Notes under the pieces: model-generated | What the model saw: only the letters and a program-made list of their open reading frames with translations | What the model was told of the DNA's origin: nothing | Databases searched by the model: none | Assembly: GCA_051294375.1 (NCBI GenBank) | Contig: CM119269.1 | Coordinates: 16,949,030-17,013,029 of the forward strand | From: Paraspadella gotoi | Lineage: Eukaryota > Chaetognatha | Length of the DNA: 64,000 nucleotides | Direction: 5' to 3' | Shown here: piece after piece, positions 37,476 through 48,733 of the stretch | Position numbering within the stretch: position 1 is the stretch's first letter | Layout: every line of letters starts with the position of its first letter | Position numbers and translations under genes: made by a program

Positions 37476-37495
37476 AGAGAGAGAGAGAGAGAGAA
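37411..37495. repeat. (GA)n microsatellite
   Basis: GA repeat with GT and AAAG interruptions. Copy 1 has a more interrupted version at 26905-26997. Confidence 0.93.
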
Positions 37496-38142
37496 ATATA
37501 TTTTTTGAAAAACTGAAGAACAAGTTCCTCGTTGTCGCAAGGGCGGAGGTGGAGTAAGTTTTGAAAACTGAAAAAATATGGGCGAGAAATTTTCGTTGTC
37601 CTAACAGAAGACAAAACGAAAGGGAAAAAAACAGACAAAACAAAAACAAAAGACTCACACACACGTTAAGAGACGGCGGGAAACGGCGGCTGACGGATCA
37701 CCCACGGTGAGAAGAATCCAGCGAAGGTGACAATGACAAACGACTCGACAAACGCGGGAAATGTCAGTTCGGAATGTCTGCCGATGACAGCAGGACAAAA
37801 GCGGGGAAGAACGTCGTCGTCGTCATCGTCGTCCGTATTGTCGTCATCGTCATCGTCGTCGTCGACGTACTCATTCTTGTCTGAGCCATGGATCTTTGTC
37901 GAAGAACATTCGTGGCAAAAATGTGAGGTTTCGCAAAAGCAATCATCGGGGATTTCAATCACTTGGGTGATTCATGAGTTTCGACGGGTGAACTATAGGA
38001 TTTCGGAGAAGGGGGGCGGTAGGGCGGACGCTTCACGTAATCCCAACTTTTCACCGGGAAAATTTAAGGTCCTTTCGACGCATTAATGTGGTTTTGGGAT
38101 AATGAACGAGGGGCTCTCTCGCGTTTGAACTCTCTTTCAATC

Positions 38143-38272
<130 letters not shown>

Positions 38273-39944
38273 TCTGTCTCTTTTGTAAAATAAACGTGTC
38301 ATTCAAGAAAAAAAGAAAATTTTTTAAAAAAATGAATTTAAGTAATAAAATGAGACGTCTATGATGACACGGAAGCGAACCGTCTTCCGCCTAAACGAAG
38401 AGAGTACCGATAATTGAGACATTCAACTAAATAAAAAAATATATATACGCATACCGCGACCGAATAATAATATCTTTGAATATTTATTTATTCCCGGGTG
38501 AAAAGATATTTATGGCCTCCCGAGTTGGTTAACTGCCGCTCATTTATCGCTCGCAACTTGTTCGAGAAAATGGAAGAATTTCGTTTTTCAAACTTCAGGA
38601 GAGAGAGAGGGGGGGGTGTAAGGAGAAGGCGAGAGCGAGGGGCGGAAAAGAATTCGAGGCAACGCGAGATTCGTTAGACTCCAATCATTAACGTTTCATC
38701 TCTGTTTTTTTTTGTTTTTTTTTAAGTGAAAGGTTCGGATGTGTCTTTCGCTCCCTTTCGCTCGCCCCCCCCCTCCCCGCCGCCCTGTTTTAAAAAAAAT
38801 TACAAGGAAAAAAAAAATCCGAGAAAAAAAAAGGTAAAGAAAACGGTGGAAAAAAAAAGTCTCTCACATGGATCGTTTTCGAAATTCGGCCGCGTGAGAA
38901 CCCAGACCGTTCCTCGTTTGTGAGAGTGAGAAAGAAAAAAGGGATTATTGAGTCATGAAAACATTATTTAAAAAAAGTCATTTTGATTTTTTCCTGTTTC
39001 ATGAGTATTAATTGTTAAATATCGTAATTTATTCGATCCTAAAAAAATTTAAAAACGATTTTTCGCTCTCTCTCTCTTTCTCTTTGCTCTTTCGCGTTCT
39101 AGGGTCAATATTTGACTCGCCATTTTTATTTTATTTTATACTTTTCGTTAAACGCGAAAATTCTTTATTTTTTTGCCTTCAACGTTTTTTTGTGTGTGTG
39201 TGTACCTTTGTGTGTGTACTTTTATGTGTGTGATTGTGAAGGTGTGATTTTTTTTCTTTTATCTTATTCTATCGCCGCGAAATTTCTGCGATTTCTTCGC
39301 CTGAATCGAAAATCTGTGTGAATTCGCGCAAAAATTTAAACAAAAAACTCTTCAAACCAAACAAAAGTTTCCCCCCCCAGAGATAGAAAAAAATAAAAGT
39401 TTCTTCAATATCTCGAGGGGAAAAAAACTTTATTCTATGCCCCACGTTGCTTGGTAGTTTCATCGAGCAGGATGGGGCGTCGTTGCTTGGAGGTTGGATA
39501 AGTTTGATTGATAGCTGGCGAAAAAATAAAGCATGAGTATGATTCGATCGGAGATATAGGATTTTTGGTTTTTGTAAGACAGACTAGACTTTATCAAATA
39601 GTTTATTGCATATTGATAAGTTTGCATGTTGAAAGTCATCGATATTGCAAGCAACGTTTGCGGATCGCAATGAACGACACCGACATGATTTGTCCAATCC
39701 GCTTGCTAGCACTATACTAAGACATAAAAAAAGGCTTTAATATCTCTTTATTATGAATACTTGAATATATGAATACGTGAATACAAAGAGACATGAATGG
39801 ACCGAAAATCACTAATCGCTCGGCATTCAAACAAAAAATATTTCGTCTCTTGTCTCAAACGATGACATCTGATGACAACCATTGAGCTCAAACGTATTGT
39901 TTATCTCTTCCCCGAATCTCGTTTTACATAAAACGTTAAGAAAA

Positions 39945-39983
<39 letters not shown>

Positions 39984-41275
39984 TCACATCCTCAATCGTC
40001 TACTCTCTCTACCTCATCTTTCATCCTTTTACTCTCTCTCTCGTTACTCACAAAGGTCAATCATTATTCTCTCTCTCCGATCGAATCGTCGATCAAAAGG
40101 ATCAGGTCAGAATCGTACGATACACGCAGTCAAAATACTTTTCACTCTCTCCAAATACTGGTATACATGCATCAATCACTCTTCAAAACAGCCTCTTTCT
40201 CTCGTCGTCATAATTCTTACAATCTTGGCTCAGACCATGACACATCTCATATTTGCATAATCAAATTTCGGTATCCGAAGTAGACAATTGGGAATATTAT
40301 CTTCTCTCTCCTCTCCACCCGAAGAATTGGCCGCAAGTCTGCTTGCGAAATAGAAATAAATCAAACTATCCACGATTCTAAAGTCACTTGAGACACACAA
40401 GATGGATACTAGATTAAATAACGTAGCTAACACACCACTTACATAAACCTAATAAATATACATAGTATATAAGGTCCGCATTGATATAATATCTAACGGA
40501 TCACAAATCCAAATGTAAATAGTGAAACCGTTAAACCAGTGAACCGTGAAACGCATCGCATGCGATCTAATCGAGTTTCTCCCCGAGGCAAAGGATGACA
40601 TGTCAACGGAGCGAAATGACATTGAATCGAAACCGGAAGCTGATGGCTGAAATTGGATAGAAATTGATTGGTTTGCCAATAAAAAGTTTCATTCAATGAT
40701 TGTTTATTCATTCATTCATTCATTCCTTCACGTTAACCTCATAATTTTGTTTTTATTTGTTTGGTTTATTTTGTTGCTGATGTCTGCTACTGTATCATTA
40801 TTTTTCGTTTAGTGCTTTCTTCTTATTTCTCCTCTACTATAAAATGAAAATACTTGAATTATCTAAGACACCATAATTGATAAATCATTTAACCATTCAA
40901 TTCCTTCTTTTTTTTCCCGAGAAAATCGGCGACGCCGAAACGAACTAATTGCTGGCACTATCAACTCAGCCCGGTTCCATCTCTCCCTTCGGCACTACTT
41001 ACTAACTCGGGGGTGATTCCATCCTGGAGGATGGCACCAAGCCAGTGAGTTCTTTGTCTTAGAAAAGAGAAGATAGCGGAAGAGGAAAGAACGAGTTAAA
41101 AAGAAAAGAAAAAACTTTAAAAATAGAAAAAAAAGAAAAAAAAGATAAAAAAGTTAGAAAAAGAAAAAAAGGAAACAAAACAGTGAGCGTGATTGCTATC
41201 GATCCAAGAATATTTTCTATTTGAGTCAGAGTAAGAAAAGAATCCACGTTGGTTTTCAAAATCTATGTCTTTACA

Positions 41276-43080
41276 AAAAGGCCGAGTTCCTGACTCAGTC
41301 GCTTTGGCAAGACGATGTGATGACGAAATGATGGACGCACTCGTGTGCAATAAAATTAGTTCGTTATCTCGTCCAGTTGTTAAAAAAATATAACTAATGT
41401 TTGCTTTGACTATCGATTATCGATCTAATACTTAAGGTCTTTTCATACAATTGAAACATTCTTTGGAATATTATACCACTTCATTGATAGGGAAGCCAGG
41501 TTAACTGGGAGTGAATAAACAAAACTGTGAGAGTCTTGATTGAAAGCTTGCAGAAACCTGCTATGTTATTATCTTGTAAGTGTGATGGACTCCTTAAACC
41601 ACAAAAGCCTGTCCAAAGTCAGGGACAAGATAGCTGTATTTATTAAATGAATGGATAATTTTTATAGTGGTTGTACCAATTTCATAAAAGATTTGTTATT
41701 GGCGAAAACAAATATGTAATGACAGATTGTTATGTAAAACATTGGAATAGATTTACTGATCGAAGATAGAAGAGATTTCGCAAAAATCAAAAAATTATTA
41801 AAAATATTTTTGCGAATTTTTTTTCGTCTATAATTTCAAAATAATCAATACTGATCGCATAATCATATATTCACAATGATATTATTTTTAAGCGGAGTTA
41901 AGCGCAGTTACATTGAAAAACCATATGTTGTTTTTAGATATTATTCCCCCCTTAAAGTAATGATTAAACTTTTTAAAAAAATATTTTGAGTCAGATCAGC
42001 GCAATGATTTATTCCGTGGCGTCCAATCATCGATTGTTTCAATCAACCCCAACTTTGTGGTTTAACCTTTTGGCGCCAATCAAACCTTGTGCTCATCAAA
42101 TTTTCCCGACATCAAATTCATTATTAAAAATTCGAAAATCCTCAAACTTTCTTTAAGTGTAAATTTTATTATCGTATTAGACCTAGAGCGATGTATGTAT
42201 TACTCAAAGTCTTTATGAAAACTAATTGTTTCATGATTAAGTCCAGCACGAGGTTTGTTATTCTTTCTCTTTGCAATAAAAACTTGATGTCTTTACTTTT
42301 CTGAAAGAACTCTTAAAATCTAATGCGATTTAAAAATATTTACAATTTAAACAAACTAGTCACTCTTTGAAGATAAATATTTAACGTAGTTTAAATATCG
42401 ACACAACCAGCTTTTTGAAGGAAGTTTCTTTTTTCTTTTTCCATTTTTATTTATTTTTCTTTTTTAGTTCTGTTTTTTCATTTCTTTTTTCATTTTTTTA
42501 TTTTACTTTCAATCTTTCCTTTATTGTTTTTTTCTCGTTATTTCCTTCATAGTATTTTTTTATTATTTCTTTATAGTATCCTTCTTTCAGTCTTTCTTTT
42601 CATTCTTCTTTATTTCTTTCTATCTCTTCCTCTTTCTGCTTCCTTCTGTCAGCTCCCCCCCCCCCTTCGGAGGTTCCCTCACGTTTTGTTTTTCGAGTCT
42701 CCGGTTTCGTTGTTTTCTGTTCCCATCATGACTGACATTGTGTTCACATAATGTCATGATTCATGACAGATACTTGTCAAATTATCCACGGAGGATTCTG
42801 TTTATTTTCACGATCAAGATGATTTTTCGCCTTCGGGGTCCTCCCATAAAATTCGTTTATAAACCGATCGTCAAATTTATCTTTGATTCGTGAATCGTGA
42901 ACCGCCTCATTTGCGATAGCCACACCTTCCGTGGGAGTTCACTTTCTATAAAAAATAAACGATCCAAATATATACGTATTGTTTAAAAAACACTTTAAAT
43001 CTTTACACTCACACGACCCGATCTCTCTTTTTTAAGTTTAACGCACCTTAATTCAAGAGACTAAACTCACTCTTCACAAA
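41276..43080. other. No gene seen; AT-rich
   Basis: Single-copy-looking AT-rich DNA with T-rich runs near 42425-42620. It contains the dispersed 37-bp motif at 41649-41685. No gene was recognised. Confidence 0.5.
41649..41685 (-). repeat. Dispersed 37-bp motif
   Basis: Read on the minus strand it is ATGAAATTGGTACAACCACT followed by ATAAAAATTATCCATTC. The same motif with one change is at 6944-6980 (+), with a degraded copy at 4385-4424 (+). A 30-bp part is at 44603-44632 (+), and a more diverged copy lies at about 49309-49346 (-). It may be the terminus of a small mobile element. Confidence 0.65.
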
Positions 43081-43097
43081 TCTCTCTTCAAACTTAC

Positions 43098-43142
43098 CAG
43101 GATGAAGGCGACGAAGATCCAAGGCGACGTCGTCGACGTCAT
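43098..43142 (-). CDS. Possible first coding exon with a signal-peptide-like start
   Basis: On the minus strand an ATG at 43142 opens a 45-nt, 15-codon segment, MTSTTSPWIFVAFIL. It is followed immediately by a consensus splice donor, CTG|GTAAGT. The sequence is polar then hydrophobic, as in a secretory signal peptide. The upstream sequence is rich in CAA triplets and lacks other in-frame features, as in a 5' UTR. I could not find the following exons, which should lie below 43,098. The exon may be real, but it is short and could be chance. Confidence 0.35.
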
Positions 43143-43653
43143 CCTTACTTTTTCTTCCTCAATCCACGATCGACGTTGTTGTGGTTGTTGTTGTTGTTAT
43201 GATGCGGTCGTTGAGAAAGTTCATCTTTCAACTCTCACTTAAATTCCATTCGTTTGTTTTTTCTTTTCCCCAAAAATCTCTCTTCGATTTTTAAAGTTTT
43301 CAACTAATTAAACGTTGATAGAAGTTAAAAAAAAAACTCGGACGAGAAAATTTTTTTAAAAAGCCGAAAGAAATAAAAACCTCTATGGTTACGTAATAAA
43401 TTTGACATGTGATAATGAGGAAAGTGAACAAAATGTCAGGAAAATACGAAGCTCCTTGTAAAAATGTCAGAGTTTGTGTGAAAAATTTTAAAAAACTAGA
43501 GACAAGCGGAATGATGATGAAGATGGGGGGGGGGAAAAACCGCTAATGAATCATAAAAAGAGGAAAGAATAAGAACTAAACTTGGAAATGAATAAATAAT
43601 GAAATTAACTCGGAACATGATAGACTTCCGTCGATAGTTTNNNNNNNNNNNNN

Positions 43654-43985
43654 CGAGTCCAATGTGAAATCGGGAATTTAGAATTAGATCCTTTCTTTTT
43701 TTCCGTCGGGCGGAGGATGACCAACTGTCCATTGTGACCAATGACTCTCGCGTGCAATGACTATTGTGAAAGAAGACAACTTCATTGGCGTTTCTGAAAA
43801 ATTGTCTCCCTAAGAAAAAATATTCAATGAGGGAAAATTTTTTAACATGAAAAAAAATTTTGACTATGTAGAAGTCAACCTTTTATTTTTCTGTTATTTT
43901 TCTCTTTTTTTTACAATTTTTATTTATTTCTCCCTTTGAGTCTTATTTTTTATTCCCACCACCGAAGTCTTTTGTTTTTCTTTCC
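43654..43985. other. No gene seen
   Basis: Follows a 13-N gap (43641-43653). Nothing recognised. Confidence 0.5.
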
Positions 43986-43987
43986 TG

Positions 43988-44034
<47 letters not shown>

Positions 44035-44038
44035 TTTT

Positions 44039-44108
<70 letters not shown>
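43988..44108. repeat. (TTTC)n microsatellite
   Basis: About 30 tetranucleotide units with one TTTTTTC interruption. Reading frames over it (poly Phe-Leu-Ser or Lys-Glu-Arg) are artefacts. Confidence 0.97.
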
Positions 44109-44109
<1 letters not shown>

Positions 44110-44286
44110 CTCCCGCTGTCGATATATTCGCAGCTGGCCTCCGCGCACGTGCATCGAGATTTTTTATTTTTTGAAAAGCAAATCGATGTCACGTGAACGT
44201 TTTGATTGCGATCTGTGAACTATGTTTTACTCCTTCAAGAATTCAAATACCTTTTTATAGCTTCTCACTCTTTTTTTTTTGTCTGT

Positions 44287-44305
44287 TTCTCTCTTCTCTC
44301 TCTCT

Positions 44306-44362
<57 letters not shown>
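44287..44362. repeat. (CT)n microsatellite
   Basis: CT run with TTCT interruptions. Confidence 0.95.
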
Positions 44363-44366
<4 letters not shown>

Positions 44367-44602
44367 TTCTCCTCTCATCTCCCCAACGACCCTTGACTTT
44401 TCGTTTTTTCTTCACTCATAACCGTCAAAAATGATTACGATTCACTCCGGAGGTCCCCGCCTTTTGTACCGTCGTCCTCGCAATCGTCATCGTCAGTCAT
44501 CGTCATCCTCGCAAATTAAAATATTTTTTTAAACGAGGATACAGTTATTGTGTACAGCTGAAATAAGTGAGATATCGTTCAACCAATTATCTATGAGTTT
44601 TT

Positions 44603-44632
44603 TATGAAATTGGTACAACCAATATAAAAATA
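44603..44632 (+). repeat. Dispersed motif, partial copy
   Basis: ATGAAATTGGTACAACCAAT plus ATAAAAATAT matches the first 28 bases of the motif at 6944. On the opposite strand it supplies the last codons of a 120-codon open frame (44953-44591). That frame has no recognisable homology. Confidence 0.65.
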
Positions 44633-44639
44633 TATAATA

Positions 44640-46398
44640 TATGGTTCTATATTACCTAAGCCAACCCTCAACGCACGAAGCGTCTTAAAAAAAGAATCAC
44701 CTGCCAAAATATTTTCGATGTAAACAGCGACTTGCATTCGTACTGATCGAGATTTAAAGAGTCGACAGCCGCCACTCCTTTCAAAATTCAAACATTTCGT
44801 TGAGGCGCCGAGTCTGCAAGGTCGATTTTGCGCGCGTTTTTTCTCTTCTGAATTTGGAACCCTTTTTGTTCTAGAGGCGCCATTTAATTGTCTTCTTTCT
44901 AATTCACTCGGCCTTTGTTTTTCCAAGAATGAATTCACCTTTTTCCTCTTCAAGATTCTTCGTATTGCTCTCTCATCTCAACTACTTTTTGTCCTCTCCT
45001 CCCAACTCTTTTTGTCCACTCCTCCCAACTCTTTTTGTCCACTCCCCCCAACTCTTATTCTTAACGAATCTTTCCTTTTTTCTTCACTCCTACCAACGCT
45101 CATATCCATCCCCTCCTATCCACTCTCTTCACCTTCCTTTCCCCTCTCTTCTCCACTCCTTTGTCCCCTCCTAAACGCGGTCTCTGTTCGAGTGGCTCGT
45201 AAAATTTTGAGATTCGTCCTTGGACGCCAAGGATCCAGGTGATCGTTCTGCCAAAGTTCCTCCTTTCTCCTCCTCTTCTTTCATTCCCTCTCACCCCGTA
45301 CCCCCCCCCTTATACCCACTCCCATTCTTCAACCACCCTCCACCAGCTCCACCCACCACGCTCTCGCAATTCGTCGCGATGTTTACGCATCGCCGACGTC
45401 TGGATACAAAGGAAAACCCGATATAACGAAATTAAATGATACTTTAAAGTTTAAAAATCAATTCCACGTCAAAACGAAAACGACATTTTCATTTCGGTTT
45501 TGCACGATAATTCTGTTGTCAAATGAAAAATTGAATTTAGAAACGAAAAAAAAATCGTTAATTTTTTCAGAGAGCGATGAAATAGTGCGAATACTAAATT
45601 TATTATTTGCGGTGAAAAACACTGTTGCCTCATATATGCGCCGTTCGAAAATATAAAAAATGTTTTTTATTAGAATGGACCGCAAAAACATGGTAAGGGA
45701 CAAAGACGTTCTAAGACGCTGATCAGATTAACCAATCATCAAAACGTCACAGTTAAACATGACATTGTCAACGACGAACGTCATCATGAGAACCGATAAG
45801 ATTCTTCCGTCTTCTGTCTCATAATCTCATTCCGTTTCTGTTTGATCAGTATTGATGTTAGATTTTGTGAGATTTCGTGCATAAAAGAGGTTCTTTGTTT
45901 TTCTACGTACAGGTGGGTTCCTAAAAGCTTGCACAGTTGCCCACTGCTCAGGGTTTAGTGAGATAAACAAAGGCGGCATTAATGAGTTTCGCAAGAACAT
46001 CACGAGCTGGCAAGTCTGTTTAAATCTCGTACAAATAAAGAAGTCGTTTTTTTAAACTTTAGCTTTCGAGAAAGCTCACCAGTAGCTTAAAACCTACGAA
46101 ATGAAAAGTTTAGAGAGCTAATTGAAAGCAAAATAAAGCAGAGCATAATAAATTATACTCTGCGCCTAATGATTTCGTATTGAAAAGCACTGTCTTTTGT
46201 TTGGAGGTACCGCTTTAGTTTCCCGTTTCACACGTCTCACAGGTCCTTTTGAACAAAAGCTTCTTTAGCTTTAACAGTATAGTTTATTGTGTATATATGG
46301 TTATAATTTAATATAATCTTTACTAAAATCTATGGGATAAGACGAAGAGAGAATAATATATAGTATGTAGAGGATATGGCAGATCAACAGTCGTTTAT
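44640..46398. other. No protein gene recognised
   Basis: Contains a tandem 23-bp CCCAACTCTTTTTGTCCACT unit at about 45000-45050 and pyrimidine-rich low-complexity sequence to 45370. Then follows ordinary AT-rich DNA. A minus-strand open frame at 44953-44591 is possible but unsupported. Confidence 0.5.
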
Positions 46399-46561
46399 AA
46401 GGGGTTAGCGCGTACGCAGACCCCACTATCACAAATTATGCTCCCGAGTTTCCCACATTTGGGGAAATCGCAAGGGTCAGCCCAACCGTAGTGCAATGGA
46501 AGGGCCTCGCCCTGGGGGAACCTCCTTGCTGATCAAGGTATCCCCTGAGCCAGGTAAGTAT
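46399..46561 (-). ncRNA. U1 small nuclear RNA gene
   Basis: The minus strand reads as a full-length U1 snRNA of about 163 nt. The 5' end is ATACTTACCTGG, which pairs with 5' splice sites. The stem-loop II segment CATTGCAC, bound by U1A, is intact. GCGATTTCCCCAAATGTGGG (stem III) is essentially identical to the metazoan form. The Sm site AATTTGTG is present. The 3' stem-loop has a UACG tetraloop closed by GCG/CGC and GGGG/CCCC. The stem-loop I loop reads GATCAGCAAG, where the U1-70K recognition sequence is GAUCANGAAG, so it deviates. The product would act in the nucleus in the U1 snRNP. I could not identify the upstream promoter element. It could be a functional gene or a recent pseudogene. 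Confidence 0.95.
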
Positions 46562-47505
46562 GCCGTTATTGAGCAAATTCGTGATTCTCATTCTGCGACG
46601 AAACATGATCACTTAGAGAAAATGAATCGTACTATTTGGAAAATAGTTCCGGTGAAATAAAAATTAAGAAATTATTTTGTAATATTTGGTAACAGTATGG
46701 TTTATTAACAATTTTATTTTATTTTGTTTATAATTAGCAGTAATTTAATTGTTTACTGGGTAGTATTTTATATATAAATCTTTGATTTATTGCTGGTGAT
46801 TCGTTGCTTTGGATCACTATGCAAATTCAGCTTGAGTCTGAGGCTGTTGCAAAAACAAAAGATTGGCTTTGATGTGGCTTTTATAGAAGTTCGAATTTTC
46901 TTGAATGAAAAAAAAATGAGACCGTATATTCTTACTTCTCGACATTAGAACTTAATTTGTAAATCGCTTCAGCGTCATTTTTTTCCTTTTTTTTTTTGGT
47001 CCGTCTTTTTTTTCCTATCTTCTCCCCTCTCCTACTAGGAGCTTTTATTTCATTTCTTACTAACAGCATTTTAGTTCAGATTCCTATTGATTTATATAGA
47101 GATTTTCTATTTTGTCTGCACCCACCTATTTTTAACTTGCATCGCTTTTTGTAATTGATTTTGCTAATTTTTTTTATAGTTAAGCAAGTGCAGTCCCGGT
47201 GATAGAGATACTAATTATTTTAACTTTTTGGCCTTTTAATCTATTAGGTTTCATCATGTCGTACAATTGTCTATTGTACAATCGTTTTCATCCCCGTCCA
47301 CAACTCGGGTACGTAGATTTTCGAAATTTAATATTTAGGCATTTTCTCAAATTCTACTCAATTAAAAATATTTGGGGGTGGTAGGATCAAAGGTCGGCAA
47401 AACTGATATCTCTTGCAGGTTTGAGCGGTTAGAGTTTGGTTGTGTAATCACTTTTAATTTTTCTATTTTTTTTCGAAATAAGGAGAAAGGACTTTTTTTT
47501 CAACT
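46562..47505. other. No gene seen
   Basis: AT-rich intergenic DNA upstream of the U1 gene. The snRNA promoter should lie within the first 100 bases or so, but I cannot point to its motif. Confidence 0.5.
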
Positions 47506-47509
47506 TTTT

Positions 47510-47510
<1 letters not shown>

Positions 47511-47548
<38 letters not shown>
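47511..47548. repeat. (CT)19 microsatellite
   Basis: Pure CT run. Confidence 0.97.
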
Positions 47549-47549
<1 letters not shown>

Positions 47550-47564
47550 AACCTGGTTTCGAAA

Positions 47565-47780
47565 ATGCCCCTATTGCGCAATATCCCTCACCTTGACTCT
47601 CACCCTCCTTCAGTTTCGATGGACTCTACCTCCCATCCTCTTGGCGACCGACCTTTCGAACTCCTTCGTCGACGACTCATCGCGACGACCGGCCGGCCAA
47701 GCGGCGAGACCGGCCAACTCGTAGGGGGGACTCGGCCCGGCCGCCCACGTGAACGGCGGATGTCCTCTTTAAAAGAGTGA
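47565..47780 (+). CDS. Weak candidate open frame of 71 codons upstream of GNMT
   Basis: An ATG at 47565 opens MPLLRNIPHLDSHPPSVSMD and runs to a stop at 47778-47780. The segment is GC- and CpG-richer than its surroundings, and the predicted peptide is not low-complexity. There is no recognisable family, no clear splice context and no poly(A) signal nearby. It may be non-coding or a first exon; I lean to non-coding. Confidence 0.2.
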   Translation: MPLLRNIPHLDSHPPSVSMDSTSHPLGDRPFELLRRRLIATTGRPSGETGQLVGGTRPGRPRERRMSSLKE

Positions 47781-48476
47781 CATGGGAGTTACGAAATAAA
47801 GTATCGTTCTGAGTTCGGCTTAAGGACAAAAATGGCCGCTTTGAGAAGCCTTCTCTCGATCCAGGAACCGAGACGCCATGTTAGTTTAAAATCGGTTTGA
47901 CTCATTTGAACAAATATCAAGTTAGATATAAATAATAAGCGGGAGACGAACAAAATGGGATACATTAGTAAGAGGGAGATCGGACACGATCAAAAGTGTT
48001 GTGACTCAATTATAGAAAGAATTTGATTTCGTTTGTACAATTTCGTATACTTCCAGGCATCAGGTTTACTGACACCAGATTTATTATGCTTCAAATGCAC
48101 CTATATCGAGTTATTAAAAATCCGAAAATAGTTATAGCGTTTAAAATTTATCTTGACTATTTATTGAATTTTACTAATTGCAATGCCCGACTACAAATAT
48201 ACGAAATATAACACACAATAAATTTCCTAACTTACGCAAATAATTTTTAATAACTTTTACGTAATATTGAAGTAACGTTGAATCAGCCGGGAAAATTCCA
48301 GCCGTTAATCTTTGTCCTCGATGCGGATTTCAAAGGTCACGAGGTCGCCGCCATCGCCGACGAATCTCATCCGTGCCATTCGTAAACCGGGTGCCAGATT
48401 CTTTATCGAAACCTCGTTTAAGAGGTTTCGTTGCTCTATTAAACTGGGTCAACCTCGGTTCCTCTCTTCCTATCTC

Positions 48477-48477
48477 C

Positions 48478-48508
<31 letters not shown>

Positions 48509-48516
48509 CTCTCGTC

Positions 48517-48552
<36 letters not shown>
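48477..48552. promoter_or_regulatory. (CT)n tract directly upstream of the GNMT TATA box
   Basis: A nearly continuous CT run ends 16 bp before the TATA box. On the other strand it is (GA)n, the sequence bound by GAGA-type factors in arthropods. Such tracts are everywhere in this window, so a regulatory role is an inference from position only. Confidence 0.4.
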
Positions 48553-48554
<2 letters not shown>

Positions 48555-48567
48555 CCTCTCGGGGGGG

Positions 48568-48576
48568 TATAAAAGG
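48568..48576 (+). promoter_or_regulatory. TATA box of GNMT
   Basis: TATAAAAGG matches the consensus TATAWAAR. It lies 166 bp before the GNMT start codon. An initiator-like CCAGCATT about 29 bp downstream (A at 48597) is at the usual TATA-to-start distance, which predicts a 5' UTR of about 137 nt. Confidence 0.65.
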
Positions 48577-48733
48577 AGGAACTGGTTTCATTCTCCAGCA
48601 TTCGAGCCGATTAGTGACGAAATTCTGGCGTCTATTGCTAGCGAAAGATATCGCAGCCGTAATTCTTTTCACACCGAACATATTCTAATCATTGTTAATC
48701 CTAAGTATCCCGAGTATCCTTAATTACCGCAAG

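Noticed and set aside
43924-44196. Open frames of Phe-Leu-Ser or Lys-Glu-Arg repeats here and at 57.8-58.1 kb
   Set aside because: They arise from (TTTC)n tracts, whose four-base period keeps several frames open.
48596-48723. Upstream YRSRNS-like reading as an extra GNMT N-terminus
   Set aside because: It is in another frame from the ATG at 48734 and lies in the predicted 5' UTR.
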